A DNA stretch of 64,000 nucleotides from Clostridium hydrogeniformans DSM 21757. Lineage in GTDB: Bacteria > Bacillota > Clostridia > Clostridiales > Clostridiaceae. Location: positions 1 through 64,000 of the forward strand of contig NZ_KK366005.1 in assembly GCF_000686705.1 (NCBI RefSeq). The letters run 5' to 3'. Every line of letters starts with the position of its first letter. Position 1 is the first letter of the stretch. The notes beneath the pieces were generated by a model. It saw only the letters and a program-made list of their open reading frames with translations, searched no databases and was not told where the DNA came from. Shown here in pieces: positions 26,701 through 34,924 of this stretch. Made by a program: the position numbers and the translations under genes.

Positions 26701-27627
26701 GGAGAATATTTTCATTGCAAGAAGTTGTACTTCCGGAGCTACTCCTTTTATGGCCTTATTTTCTTTAACCTCTTCCTCTTTTCCATCAGCACCTACAATT
26801 CCCGCCACGTGAGCTCCATGAGGAGACTTACTATCTCTTTTATCTATTACATCATTATTTTTATCTGCATAATTATATCCAAAAGGTATTTTTTCTGAAA
26901 AATAAGTATCCGCCACCTTATCAGCTTTTAATATCCCTGTTGCCTTTACCTTATCTACAGAATCTTTATTAAGCTTAAGCTTTTCCTTATTATCTGGGGT
27001 TCTAAAATCCTTATGATTATAATCTATTCCTGTATCTAAAATAGCTACAACCATACCATTCCCTTTTAAACTATAATTTTTCCAAATATTCTCAACCTGG
27101 GTTAAAGTTTTAGCTGAATTCATTGATATTTCATGCTTGTCTGACTCTATTACACTTTTTACCCCTTCTATATCTCTAAGCTTGTCTATTTCTCCTCTCT
27201 TAACATCCATACTAAATCCATTAATTACATTAGTGTATGAATGTCTTATAGATGCGCCTTCAAGATTTTTCGCTTCTAACTTCGCAGATTTTTGGCTATT
27301 TTCTACTTTACTTACCTCTGCATTTCCTGGTTTTGTGCCCCTCATAACCATCTCTGCCGCAGATTTCCCCTCTAGTTCTACTATAACTCTAACTAATTCA
27401 TTTTTATCCCTTGTATCCTTATAACTATTTTCAGCTTCCTTTAAGTAAGGCGATACTTCCTTTAATATACTATCCTTAGTTTCCTTGGATAGTGGCATAT
27501 TTAGAAGATCTTTTATACTTCCTTCTTCATTACTACTTGCAACCTTAGGAGATATTCCTAATGTCATAGCTGCTACTAGCATAGTTGACACGGCTTTAGA
27601 CATACCCCTTCTAAAGCTTTGATTCAT
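23785..27627 (-). CDS. Secreted subtilisin-like serine protease, C5a peptidase/lactocepin type
   Basis: A 1280-residue exported S8 protease. A signal peptide (about 1-31) has a basic start and the core VSTMLVAAMTLGI. An inhibitor-I9-like propeptide follows (about 75-170). The catalytic triad is Asp198 in VVAILDTGIDYNHKDF, His270 in SPHGAHVAGIVG, and Ser near 610 in NGTSMSAPHVSG. A PA domain (about 430-560, KGKIALIKRGDIGFTDK) is inserted between His and Ser. Fn3-like and Ig-like beta domains fill the C-terminal half. There is no LPXTG motif, so it is predicted to be released or held non-covalently. I choose ATG 27627 (GGGGG 12 nt upstream) because the signal peptide then starts correctly. Confidence 0.93.
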   Translation of the reverse strand: MNQSFRRGMSKAVSTMLVAAMTLGISPKVASSNEEGSIKDLLNMPLSKETKDSILKEVSPYLKEAENSYKDTRDKNELVRVIVELEGKSAAEMVMRGTKPGNAEVSKVENSQKSAKLEAKNLEGASIRHSYTNVINGFSMDVKRGEIDKLRDIEGVKSVIESDKHEISMNSAKTLTQVENIWKNYSLKGNGMVVAILDTGIDYNHKDFRTPDNKEKLKLNKDSVDKVKATGILKADKVADTYFSEKIPFGYNYADKNNDVIDKRDSKSPHGAHVAGIVGADGKEEEVKENKAIKGVAPEVQLLAMKIFSNGPLGKYTYADDQIAAIDDSVALGADVINMSLGSPAGFRKDDDPTQKAIERATDAGVMVVVSAGNSGYSTSPFDNLKLNDVGVVGSPALAKDALMVASYENSKAMANNIKVKDSKGDILVEGAYSPHQYSMAEVINKGNEILDFNLGRVDDFNGKDAKGKIALIKRGDIGFTDKILNAQKNGAVGVIVYNKDKDEGLINMATDPNIKIPAIFIPNSIGESIYQRLASEKVLFNGDIGMKPMDNSLKDDYSDFSSWGPAPSLDFKPQISGPGGRIYSTLNNNEYGNMNGTSMSAPHVSGTSALLLQGIKEYAPELSGREKIDYAKNILMNTSSVRIDKYGEDVPYSPRRQGAGLVQIEDAVKNRVTATYNGAASVALKEIKGNKAKFTIDLKNHGDKEVKYSLGVLGGVLTQSEEASPNKMVHDIILDEKDASVEFNKETVTLAPKGSEKVDVTLNIGKELGSEKFLEGYVTFKSDDTNIPSLNVPFMGFYGDWSKESITSNNAWDKEKHPLIKALLENGDYSKVSVENLMLSYNGEGESRGLNILGVTSTNKDKTKNYDKNKIAISPNKDNYNDSLVPAIYLMRNAKSIEVDVLNENKEVIRRVGNVDEVKKKIYEAPDEAGKVPQIIEKIGWDGQVYNKNTGKMEVVKDGQYFYRLKLKVDIENAKEQVIEVPVKIDTESPKVNILRYDNIGEDSVKIYFKAEDGLSGINENGLFPVVVNGVLNVEATKEKSEYIKEENVYTKVIKGLKANSINEIQIGAFDYANNLGGAKAILKVGQVPPAVIKFDDKDFKEGYIKVKTSEYKIKGNISRYIKSLTVNGKEVELSKLNDKGEVYFETIIKPEEGLNTVDIKAVDYDGQEIMNCVYKIYKDTVKPLIELEKKIGSKEEIVVNGNNLNIKGKVSDNTFGYSFYVNGELYKKVSNSTPVGNNGNEYNFKLKFKDIKDGQIITLKAVDDFENSEEVKLKVVKK

Positions 27628-27670
27628 ATTATCAAGCCCCCTTAATAAATTTATATATAATTTCATATAT

Positions 27671-27697
27671 AAAAACATTCCTTTAAAAAGGAATGCT
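27671..27697 (-). terminator. Terminator between lipoprotein-like gene and subtilase
   Basis: GCATTCC/GGAATGT stem with an inner AAA/TTT and T4 following on the minus strand, just past the stop of the gene at 27704 and upstream of the subtilase. Confidence 0.75.
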
Positions 27698-27703
27698 TTA
27701 TTC

Positions 27704-28258
27704 TTATTTATATTCTTTAGAAGTACCATCTTCATAAGTTAGTATAACCTGTCCATCTAAAGGTGATTGCAGTTCATCCTTTAAAATCACTATACTTGCA
27801 TCATTATTGTCCCCTGACTTCACTATCTTTTTGAACTTTTCTTTACTTCCTTCATTAAACTTCTTCTCGTCAGATACGTCATATTTTGTGATTGTGCCTT
27901 CTTCTCCATTAAATTCTAGTTTTATAAGTGTCTTAACCTTTTTAATATTATCCTTCTCTAAGTATTCTATTAGAAAAATTTCATTAGACTTTTTATCATT
28001 AAAGCTTTTAATAAAATCTTCTATAATGCTTAAATTAATTACCTCACTCTTTAAACCTTTATATACCTTTATAACATAATTTTTATTTACTATATTTTCA
28101 TAACTATATTCATCAGGAATATATGTACTAGCATCTATAGTATTAATGTTATCTTTGCCTTTATCCTTATTATTAAAACTCTTATAGCTTATAAATATAG
28201 TAATACCTATAACTAATACTGCTAATCCTATACCTATAAACTTATAATACTTTTTCAT
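27704..28258 (-). CDS. Membrane-anchored hypothetical protein
   Basis: A 184-residue protein with an N-terminal hydrophobic segment (about 8-25, IGIGLAVLVIGITIFISY) and no lipobox, then an extracytoplasmic domain. The phrase SYENIVNKNYVIKV followed by alternating beta/alpha segments and a final GQVILTYEDGTSKEYK suggests a small beta-rich fold, possibly DUF4362-like, but I am not certain. The AAGGAGG site lies well placed before the ATG. Own terminator. Function unknown. Confidence 0.65.
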   Translation of the reverse strand: MKKYYKFIGIGLAVLVIGITIFISYKSFNNKDKGKDNINTIDASTYIPDEYSYENIVNKNYVIKVYKGLKSEVINLSIIEDFIKSFNDKKSNEIFLIEYLEKDNIKKVKTLIKLEFNGEEGTITKYDVSDEKKFNEGSKEKFKKIVKSGDNNDASIVILKDELQSPLDGQVILTYEDGTSKEYK

Positions 28259-28478
28259 AACTACCTCCTTACACTATTAATATCTTCCTATTTTTTCCTT
28301 ACGATGTTTTATAATTATTTTATACAGTTTCCAATTTATTGTCAAATGAAATCTTTAATATTATTTAAATTCTATTTATTTTTATGCTCTATTATTCCTA
28401 ATATCTAATTTTTAAGGTGTATAATTTATCACTTCCATACTTTTCCTACACAGGCAACCTACTCATTACATAAACAAC

Positions 28479-28520
28479 AAAAAGGTTAAAGTACTATATT
28501 TAGTATCCTTTAACCTTTTC
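28479..28520 (-). terminator. Terminator of the cold-shock gene
   Basis: AAAGGTTAAAG and CTTTAACCTTTT pair around a loop that itself contains GTACTA/TAGTATC; T-rich on the minus strand. 17 bp after the csp stop codon. Confidence 0.8.
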
Positions 28521-28536
28521 CTTGAGAGGAAAGATA

Positions 28537-28743
28537 TTACTCTAGCTTTTGAACATTAATTGCCTGTGGTCCCTTTGGTTTATCTACTGTATCAAAGGTA
28601 ACCTGTTCTCCTTCATGTAAATCTTTATCATGAGTTTTCTCTTTTACTTGAGAGTGATGAACAAAGACATCCATTCCATTGTTTCCAGATATAAATCCGT
28701 AACCTCTTTTATTATCAAACCATTTAACGACTCCAGTTTGCAT
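28537..28743 (-). CDS. Cold-shock protein, CspA/CspB family
   Basis: A 68-residue single cold-shock domain protein that binds single-stranded nucleic acid and acts as an RNA chaperone. MQTGVVKWFDNKRGYGFIS contains RNP1 (RGYGFI), VFVHHSQV is RNP2, and EGEQVTFDTV and KGPQAINVQ complete the beta barrel. I choose ATG 28743 because AAGGAG lies eight bases upstream and it matches the family's usual start; the longer frame to 28794 is unlikely. The ~90 nt upstream of the start may form a cold-responsive 5' UTR. Confidence 0.95.
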   Translation of the reverse strand: MQTGVVKWFDNKRGYGFISGNNGMDVFVHHSQVKEKTHDKDLHEGEQVTFDTVDKPKGPQAINVQKLE

Positions 28744-28829
28744 AAATGAAGCTCCTTTCTTAGAGTGTGAGGGTGCATTAATATTGTTCCTCAAAGTGAA
28801 ATAATTATGAGGAAATATTTCTTAAAGCC

Positions 28830-30173
28830 TTAAAATTTAAATTCCTCTTTTATACACTTATAAGTTCCCTTTATCATAAAATCTAAGTCATCCTTATTTA
28901 CTATATAAGGAGGCATAAAATAAATAATATTTCCCATAGGCCTTAGCAAAAGTCCATTTTTTAATCCTCTTTTATATATGCTATATCCTACTCTTTTCTC
29001 CCATGGAATTGGGGTCTTATTATCTTTATTCTGAACAAGCTCTATGGCACCTATAAATCCTAATTGCCTATATTCTCCAACATTTTTAATATCTTTAAAA
29101 ACTTCTGTTGATAAATCCTTCATATAATTAAACTTCTCTATATTTTTATTTATAATATCCTCATAATGGAATATATTCATAGTCTCTACTGCTGCTGCAC
29201 ATGCAAGAGCATTGCCACTATAACTATGGCTATGGAAAAAACCTGTAAGTTTTTCATAATCATCATAAAAACAATTATATATCTCCTCTGTTACCATAAC
29301 CACTGAAAGTGGAAGATATCCGCCAGTTATTCCCTTAGATAAGGTCATAATATCTGGACTTATATTACTGTGGTTACTGGCAAACATCTTACCTGTTCTA
29401 CCAAATCCCACTGCAATTTCATCCCCTATAAATGTAATATCATATTCATCACATAATTTTCTTAACTTTTTTAAATACTCTTTTGAATATATATTCATTC
29501 CTGCAGCACCTTGAACCATAGGTTCAATAATTATTCCACATATCTCTTCATGATATTTAGAAATTAATTCCTCCATATACTTAAAGCATTCTGCACTGCA
29601 GCTCTCCCTATTAAGACCAAATTCACATCTATAACAATTTGGAGACTTACACTTATATGTTTCAATTATTATATCCTTATAGGTATCCTTAAAAAATCCC
29701 ACATTGCATGCAGATAGTGCCCCTAAAGTTTCCCCATGATATGAATTTTCAAGGGCAACAAATTTGGTTTTTTTCTGATTACCTTTTTGCTTATGGTACT
29801 GATAAGAAATTTTAAGAGCTACCTCCACTGCAGAAGATCCATTATCACAAAAGAATACCTTCTTTAATGGTTCTGGAGTTATATCTACAAGTTTTTCAGA
29901 AAGCTCTACTGCAGGCACATTTGAAAGATGGGCGAAAATAACATGCTCCAAACTATTTAATTGTTTATTTATAGCATTGTTTATTCTTTCATTACAATGG
30001 CCAAATAAGTTTACCCACCAAGAGGATATACAATCTAAATATTTATTGCCATGAATGTCATATAAATAAGCTCCCTTCCCATTCTCTATAATTACAGGAT
30101 TTAAGTCTTCATAATCCTTCATTTGAGAAGCAGGATGCCATATATATTTTAAATCTTTTTCTACTAAATTCAT
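28830..30173 (-). CDS. bioA: Adenosylmethionine-8-amino-7-oxononanoate aminotransferase
   Basis: PLP-dependent class III aminotransferase, 447 residues, making 7,8-diaminopelargonate from KAPA with S-adenosylmethionine as amino donor. Seen: WHPASQMKDYEDLNP, CISSWWVNLFGHC, GSSAVEVALK, YHGETLGALS, the FIGDEIAVGFGRTGKMFA block, and the PLP lysine in LSKGITGGYLPLSVV. It is the last gene of bioYBDA. Its ATG overlaps the bioD stop (ATGA), with the ribosome site inside bioD, so translation is coupled. An insertion with five cysteines near 185-205 (CKSPNCYRCEFGLNRESC) is unusual for BioA (see findings). Confidence 0.95.
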   Translation of the reverse strand: MNLVEKDLKYIWHPASQMKDYEDLNPVIIENGKGAYLYDIHGNKYLDCISSWWVNLFGHCNERINNAINKQLNSLEHVIFAHLSNVPAVELSEKLVDITPEPLKKVFFCDNGSSAVEVALKISYQYHKQKGNQKKTKFVALENSYHGETLGALSACNVGFFKDTYKDIIIETYKCKSPNCYRCEFGLNRESCSAECFKYMEELISKYHEEICGIIIEPMVQGAAGMNIYSKEYLKKLRKLCDEYDITFIGDEIAVGFGRTGKMFASNHSNISPDIMTLSKGITGGYLPLSVVMVTEEIYNCFYDDYEKLTGFFHSHSYSGNALACAAAVETMNIFHYEDIINKNIEKFNYMKDLSTEVFKDIKNVGEYRQLGFIGAIELVQNKDNKTPIPWEKRVGYSIYKRGLKNGLLLRPMGNIIYFMPPYIVNKDDLDFMIKGTYKCIKEEFKF

Positions 30174-30820
30174 ATTAGTCCTCCTAAAATCTTAAAATTC
30201 TTAAGGTCATTAGTATCTTTAACTTTAGGAACTACAGCTAATATCTCTTCATCAATTAAATTCTTAATAGTATTTTTATTATCTATATGACATATATTTG
30301 CCTCTTCATATCCGTTTATTACAATGCCCTTAATGTTTATATTGCTTCTTTTAAGACTTTCAATAGTAATAAGGGTATGATTTATAGTTCCAAGTCCCGC
30401 TCGTGCAACTATTATCACAGGTATATTGAAATCTTTTACTAGATCCTCTATTAGTAATCCATCATAGTTTAAAGGAACTTTAATTCCTCCTGCTCCCTCA
30501 CAAACCATCACTTCATTCTCTTCCATAAGACTCTTAAACTTTTTATTTATAAGATCAGATTCTATTGTTATATTTTCAATATTACTTGCTAAATGGGGAG
30601 ATAGTGGTTTTTCCATAGTATAGCTATTCATATAACTAATATCCTCTTTAAGTCCTGCAAAAGCTTTAACAAAATCCATATCACAAGTTCCCCCACTAAC
30701 TACGGGTTTATAATATGCTACCTTAACCCCACTATCTTTTAAATTTTTTACTATAATAGATGAAATAAGAGTCTTTCCCACATCAGTATCTGTACCTACT
30801 ATAAATAATCCTTTTCCCAT
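30170..30820 (-). CDS. bioD: Dethiobiotin synthetase
   Basis: ATP-dependent carboxylase closing the ureido ring of dethiobiotin, 216 residues. The P-loop GTDTDVGKTLIS is at the N-terminus; YKPVVSG, the substrate-site CEGAGGIKVPL and the nucleotide-base region GIVINGYE follow. It sits one base after bioB and overlaps bioA by four, within the bioYBDA operon. Confidence 0.96.
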   Translation of the reverse strand: MGKGLFIVGTDTDVGKTLISSIIVKNLKDSGVKVAYYKPVVSGGTCDMDFVKAFAGLKEDISYMNSYTMEKPLSPHLASNIENITIESDLINKKFKSLMEENEVMVCEGAGGIKVPLNYDGLLIEDLVKDFNIPVIIVARAGLGTINHTLITIESLKRSNINIKGIVINGYEEANICHIDNKNTIKNLIDEEILAVVPKVKDTNDLKNFKILGGLI

Positions 30821-30821
30821 A

Positions 30822-31772
30822 TTATACTTCCATTCCTAAAGATTTTATAAGTTCTATATCTTCATCTATTTTATTACCAAGAGTGGTTAGGTAATTGCCA
30901 ACTAGTGCAGAATTTACCCCTCCTAGAAATCCATCCTTCACCTTATCTCCAAGGGATGCCCTTCCCCCTGCATATCTTATATAAGCCTTTGGAAGTATAA
31001 ATCTAAAGGTAGCAATGGTTCTTAAAATATCCTCTACCTCTATTTTTTTTACGAACTGAAGAGGAGTATTAGCTATGGGATTTAATACATTTATAGGAAC
31101 TGACATTACATCAAGAGTTTTAAGCTCAAATGCCATATATAATCTATCCTCAATCCTTTCCCCCATTCCTATAATTCCCCCTGAGCATATATTAAGTCCT
31201 GCTTTTTTACATGCCCTTATAGTACTTATCCGTTCTTCATAGGTATGGGTTGTACAAGTTTCCTTAAAAAATTCTCTACTTGTTTCTAGATTATGATGAT
31301 ATGTAGTTATTCCAGCTTCCCTAAGCTTTTTTGCTTCTTTTTCTCCTATTATTCCATGAGATGCACATAGCTTTAACTCTGTTTCTTCTCTTAAAATATT
31401 GTATATATCTACAACCTTATCAAAATCTTCTCCCTTTAAAGTTCTCCCACTGGTTACTATTGAAAACCTATGAACTCCAGCTTCTTGATTTTCAAGGGCA
31501 AGATTTAATATATTCTCTCCATTTAAAAGATCATATTCCTCCACTCCTGTATTATAATGAGCAGATTGAGCACAATACTTACAATCCTCACTACATCTTC
31601 CACTCTTACCATTTACTATGGAGCAAAGATCCACCTTTTTCCCACAAAGTTTCTCCCTTATTTCATTTGCTGCTTCTAAAAGTTCTGAAAGCGGTAAATC
31701 ATATAATTTCCTAGCCTCTCTAAAACTTATTTCTTCTCCATTTAAAACCTTATTTTTAAGTACATTTATCAT
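30822..31772 (-). CDS. bioB: Biotin synthase
   Basis: Radical SAM enzyme of 316 residues inserting sulfur into dethiobiotin. The CxxxCxxC cluster site is CSEDCKYC (Cys60, 64, 67) followed by AQSAHY; the second cluster's ligands are supplied by LCASHG, a central Cys (NICSGGIIGMGE), and the Arg in RYAGGRASLG. It lies second in the operon, 12 bp after bioY. The only source of KAPA for this incomplete pathway would be elsewhere in the genome or uptake. Confidence 0.97.
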   Translation of the reverse strand: MINVLKNKVLNGEEISFREARKLYDLPLSELLEAANEIREKLCGKKVDLCSIVNGKSGRCSEDCKYCAQSAHYNTGVEEYDLLNGENILNLALENQEAGVHRFSIVTSGRTLKGEDFDKVVDIYNILREETELKLCASHGIIGEKEAKKLREAGITTYHHNLETSREFFKETCTTHTYEERISTIRACKKAGLNICSGGIIGMGERIEDRLYMAFELKTLDVMSVPINVLNPIANTPLQFVKKIEVEDILRTIATFRFILPKAYIRYAGGRASLGDKVKDGFLGGVNSALVGNYLTTLGNKIDEDIELIKSLGMEV

Positions 31773-31784
31773 TTATACTCCCCC

Positions 31785-32339
31785 TTAAATACTAATTGTT
31801 ACTACTTTCTTTAACTTATTAAAACATAAAGAGCTTAATGCACATACTAAAAGGTCTCCCCCTATAAAAAGTAAGGCACCAAATTTTATTGCCCAGAAAA
31901 TGCTTACGGTTTTTCCAATATAAAAGTTTAAAATTAAATAAAGATGTAATACTCCAAGGCTATAAACCACACTAAGGCCTATCACACAAAACATAAAGGC
32001 TTTAACTAAGTTCATTCCATTATTACCATACTTATCCCTAAGAATTCCAACTATGTAAGCACATAATATAAAACCTATTAAATATCCAAAGGTTGGTTTA
32101 AATATGTAGTATATTCCTCCCCCTTCAGTGAATATAGGTAGACCTATAAGTCCCAAAGATACATATAAGACTTGAGACCAAAGACCTATTTTTCTTCCAA
32201 AAATCAATCCACTCATTAAACAAAAAAATAATTGAAGAGTAAATGGTACATAAGGCATTGGTATTTTTATAAATGCCCCTATAGCTGTTAAAGCCGCAAA
32301 TATACTTATTAATATCATTTCCTTAACTGTAAACTTCAT
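31785..32339 (-). CDS. bioY: Biotin transporter BioY (ECF S component)
   Basis: A 184-residue membrane protein with six predicted helices. Typical BioY blocks are IKIPMPYVPFTLQLFFCLMSGLIFG, SLGLIGLPIFTEGGG, and the helix-5/6 region ending in the GGDLLVCAL motif. BioY binds biotin and works alone or with an ECF ATPase-EcfT module. First gene of the bioYBDA operon, directly behind a BirA-type operator, so uptake and late synthesis are switched together. GGAGGG precedes the ATG. Confidence 0.94.
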   Translation of the reverse strand: MKFTVKEMILISIFAALTAIGAFIKIPMPYVPFTLQLFFCLMSGLIFGRKIGLWSQVLYVSLGLIGLPIFTEGGGIYYIFKPTFGYLIGFILCAYIVGILRDKYGNNGMNLVKAFMFCVIGLSVVYSLGVLHLYLILNFYIGKTVSIFWAIKFGALLFIGGDLLVCALSSLCFNKLKKVVTISI

Positions 32340-32362
32340 TATTCCCTCCCATTAAAATAATC

Positions 32363-32426
32363 ATTGTAAACCTTCGAATGTTATCTCATTAACAATAATG
32401 TTAATAGAATCTAAATGTATTGTCAA
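32363..32426 (-). promoter_or_regulatory. bioYBDA promoter with BirA-type operator
   Basis: On the minus strand -35 TTGACA (32421-32426) and -10 TAACAT (32398-32403) are 17 bp apart. Just downstream ATTGTTAA (32389-32396) and GGTTTACAAT (32363-32372) form the long-spaced inverted repeat typical of Firmicute BirA operators (TTGTTAAC...GTTAACAA). A second imperfect pair, ATTGTCAAT (32419-32427) and GTTTACAAT (32444-32452), overlaps the -35. Biotinyl-AMP-loaded BirA bound here would shut the operon off. Confidence 0.85.
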
Positions 32427-32471
32427 TCATTTTTGTTTATCAAGTTTACAATATATCGGATTATTTTATCT

Positions 32472-32664
32472 TATGGCTACCAGAGCTGTAACACCCCCAT
32501 CAGCGTGTAATGTGGGGGATAACAGTTGCTACGCCCCTAGATTAACTCATATAACATTAAATATTATTTATACTATAGTCTCTAGCTCTTCAATTAACCA
32601 ACTTAGAATATATAGGCATAAGATTTACCCTATATAAAAGTCCTACTGTAACTTACAGTAGGAC
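32472..32664 (+). ncRNA. Structured intergenic element, copy 2
   Basis: The plus strand repeats the first ~80 nt of copy 1 almost unchanged: TTATGGCTACCAGAGCTGTA, ACACCCCCATC, TGTGGGGGATAACAGTTGC, TAGATTAACTCATATAA. The middle hairpin is replaced by unrelated AT-rich sequence. The AAGATTTACCCTATATAAAA block then reappears where copy 1 has AAGATTCATTCTATATAAAA, and a perfect GTCCTACTGT/ACAGTAGGAC hairpin (32640-32664) follows with a weak T-tract. It lies head-to-head with the bio promoter. Confidence 0.55.
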
Positions 32665-32804
32665 CTCATACTTTACTTTATTATATTATTTAGGATATTT
32701 TTATAAAAATTCTTATGTCTCTATTATATTTAAATTCCTATACCCCTATCTTGAATTACCAATTGATTCTTTAGGATAGGAATAGCTCAATATACTAATT
32801 AAAA

Positions 32805-34082
32805 TTATATTTTATGCCCTGGTGAGCTTTCCTTTTTACTTTTATAATATAAATCTAATACCTTTTCCAATACTACAGAGGTTCCTATTATAAAAATCCA
32901 TATAAGAGGATATGAATATCTTGAAAAAGTAACATAGGGTATATGGATTATAGTAAAATAAGCAAAAATCTGAAACAATATTAAGGCTGTACTTTTATAC
33001 TTCTTCTCCTTATATCCTACATATATTTTTGCCATACCAATAGCTCCTATTACTAATAGTAATGCATGATATACCTCTATATAGGAAAATTTTATGCTAT
33101 AAATTTGTCCCCAGTAAAAAGGGTACTTCCAAAGTTCAATACTCTTATCTAAGAGATACCACTTTATATAGGCTAACGGCCTCTTTACCATATAGTGTTT
33201 AAATCTATATTTAAAATTTTCTTTATAATATTTCTCTTGTTCTACCCTATCATCAACATTTTCCCAAGGATAAAAATCTATTTCCTCATTATAATCTATA
33301 TAAGAACCTTGTATTAATGGATTTCCAGAAGATAATGTAAAGGGAATAAATCTATTAAAAGTTTTATAATTTCTTATAATCCATGGACTCATAACCAAAG
33401 CAAAAACAGTGGTTACAATTATAGTTAGCTTCACCATATCTTTAAATGTATATTTATTATAAATCCAAAGTATAAGTACTATTATGGGATAAGCTCCTAT
33501 GGTTGGCCTAAATAATCCTGTAATTCCAAGTACTATACCTCCACTTATATAGTAACTTAGTTTATTACATTCCACTGCATATATGGTTATATACACTAAT
33601 AATAAAAATAAAAAGTGAAATATAACCTCTGTTAGTAATATATTAGGTGTCCATATATTAGGTAGATATAGTGCACTTAGTATTAAGCTTATTACTCCAA
33701 CCTTAGAATTAAATAGCCTTCTCCCTATAAGAAAAATTAAGTATAAACTTAGGCTTTGAATGACCACTTGAAATACTCTAAATGCAGTTATTCCTCCCCA
33801 CTTCCCAAAGATACTCATAAACCCAGCCATAACAAAGGGAAGTCCTGGCATTATAAAAACCGTTGATTCATTTACATCATGGTACGTAAATATCCCCTTA
33901 TCTAAGAGTGTCCACGCACTTCTAACATACTTAACATCATCGTTATCAAATTCTACAAAACTTCCAAGTAAATGTTCATTCCCATGAACAAGAACTGTAT
34001 AAAGACAAAATAAAAAGAATATGGATATTGAAATAAATATTGTATTTCTTATCCATGGTCTTTCACCTTTTAAAGAAAACAT
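32805..34082 (-). CDS. GT-C fold membrane glycosyltransferase (GT39/ArnT-like)
   Basis: A 425-residue polytopic protein with about ten helices. The acidic pair FDNDDVKYVR in the first extracytoplasmic loop, followed by GLPFVMAGFMSIFG and the LLTEVIFHFLF region, is the layout of PMT/ArnT-type GT-C transferases that use a polyprenyl-phosphate sugar outside the membrane. It is the last gene of a four-gene operon with a GT2 enzyme, a DUF2304 protein and an SMR-like carrier. The acceptor (wall polymer, lipid or protein) is unknown. Confidence 0.75.
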   Translation of the reverse strand: MFSLKGERPWIRNTIFISISIFFLFCLYTVLVHGNEHLLGSFVEFDNDDVKYVRSAWTLLDKGIFTYHDVNESTVFIMPGLPFVMAGFMSIFGKWGGITAFRVFQVVIQSLSLYLIFLIGRRLFNSKVGVISLILSALYLPNIWTPNILLTEVIFHFLFLLLVYITIYAVECNKLSYYISGGIVLGITGLFRPTIGAYPIIVLILWIYNKYTFKDMVKLTIIVTTVFALVMSPWIIRNYKTFNRFIPFTLSSGNPLIQGSYIDYNEEIDFYPWENVDDRVEQEKYYKENFKYRFKHYMVKRPLAYIKWYLLDKSIELWKYPFYWGQIYSIKFSYIEVYHALLLVIGAIGMAKIYVGYKEKKYKSTALILFQIFAYFTIIHIPYVTFSRYSYPLIWIFIIGTSVVLEKVLDLYYKSKKESSPGHKI

Positions 34083-34229
34083 ATTCTCCTCCTATATTCA
34101 TATAAAAAAATAGCTTTTATATATTCTAAATATAATAATATCCACTTTTCTTTCAAAGGTAACCTATTACTTTTGAAAGACCTCACTTAAATTGTTAAAA
34201 ATTACCCCTAAAGATAAGATTTAAATTTA

Positions 34230-34577
34230 TTATTTTATAGCCACAAAAAAAGCTCCTATAACTATGAATAAAATCCCTATCCACCTTGTTATTGGTATCA
34301 CCTCTTTGAATATGAACATAGCAACAAATATAGCAAGTACATAACAAAGACTTTGGAGAGGATATACTAAGGATAAATCCCCCTTAGATAAAATATAAAA
34401 CCAAATTATAGTGGCAATACCGTATAACAAAATTCCTGAAAAAATATATGGATCAAAAATTAAATTTATAATTCCTTTAAATGATAATTCCATGGTATTA
34501 CCTTTAAGCCCTATTTTCCAAAGAGTCTGTCCTGTGACGAGAAGTACTATATTTACAAAAAGTAGAATATATAACAA
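34230..34577 (-). CDS. SMR/EamA-like membrane protein, ArnE/F-type sugar-lipid carrier
   Basis: A 115-residue protein with four transmembrane helices. VTGQTLWKIGLK in helix 1, IIWFYILSKGDLSLVYPLQSL and the final RWIGILFIVIGAFFVA match small multidrug resistance/EamA-type proteins such as ArnE and ArnF, which are proposed to flip undecaprenyl-phosphate-aminoarabinose. TTG start one base after the DUF2304 gene's stop codon, with GGGAG upstream. Its position between a GT2 and a GT-C enzyme supports a role in moving the lipid-linked sugar across the membrane (inference). Confidence 0.72.
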   Translation of the reverse strand: MLYILLFVNIVLLVTGQTLWKIGLKGNTMELSFKGIINLIFDPYIFSGILLYGIATIIWFYILSKGDLSLVYPLQSLCYVLAIFVAMFIFKEVIPITRWIGILFIVIGAFFVAIK

Positions 34578-34578
34578 A

Positions 34579-34908
34579 TTACTCCCTCTCCCTTAAGTTT
34601 TTAAGTATCCCTATCTCTTGAGTAAGTCTAGTTATCTTTTCTTGAAGAGATGATATTACAACTATTAAATTAAAAATTAATATAAAACAAAATAATATTC
34701 CTATTAAAAATAACAAAGATGGTGGATATTTTATATCAAACACCTCTGCTACCTTATCTACTATACTGCTATTTAAAGACAATATAGCCATTATTACTCC
34801 AACTGCTATCCATATAAAACTAAATTTTATATCTAATGATCTCTTTTTAATAAAAACTATTGTTAGCATTAAAAATGCTATGGCTATTATAAAACAATAC
34901 ATATACAT
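34579..34908 (-). CDS. DUF2304 family membrane protein
   Basis: A 109-residue protein with three helices and a charged C-terminal coiled tail (SSLQEKITRLTQEIGILKN). The length, helix layout and LDIKFSFIWIAVGV segment are those of DUF2304, which is usually found next to DPM1-like glycosyltransferases, as here. It may anchor or regulate the GT2 enzyme. It lies 16 bp downstream of that gene and is nearly abutting the SMR-like gene. Confidence 0.75.
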   Translation of the reverse strand: MYMYCFIIAIAFLMLTIVFIKKRSLDIKFSFIWIAVGVIMAILSLNSSIVDKVAEVFDIKYPPSLLFLIGILFCFILIFNLIVVISSLQEKITRLTQEIGILKNLRERE

Positions 34909-34924
34909 AAATACCCTCCCCCTA

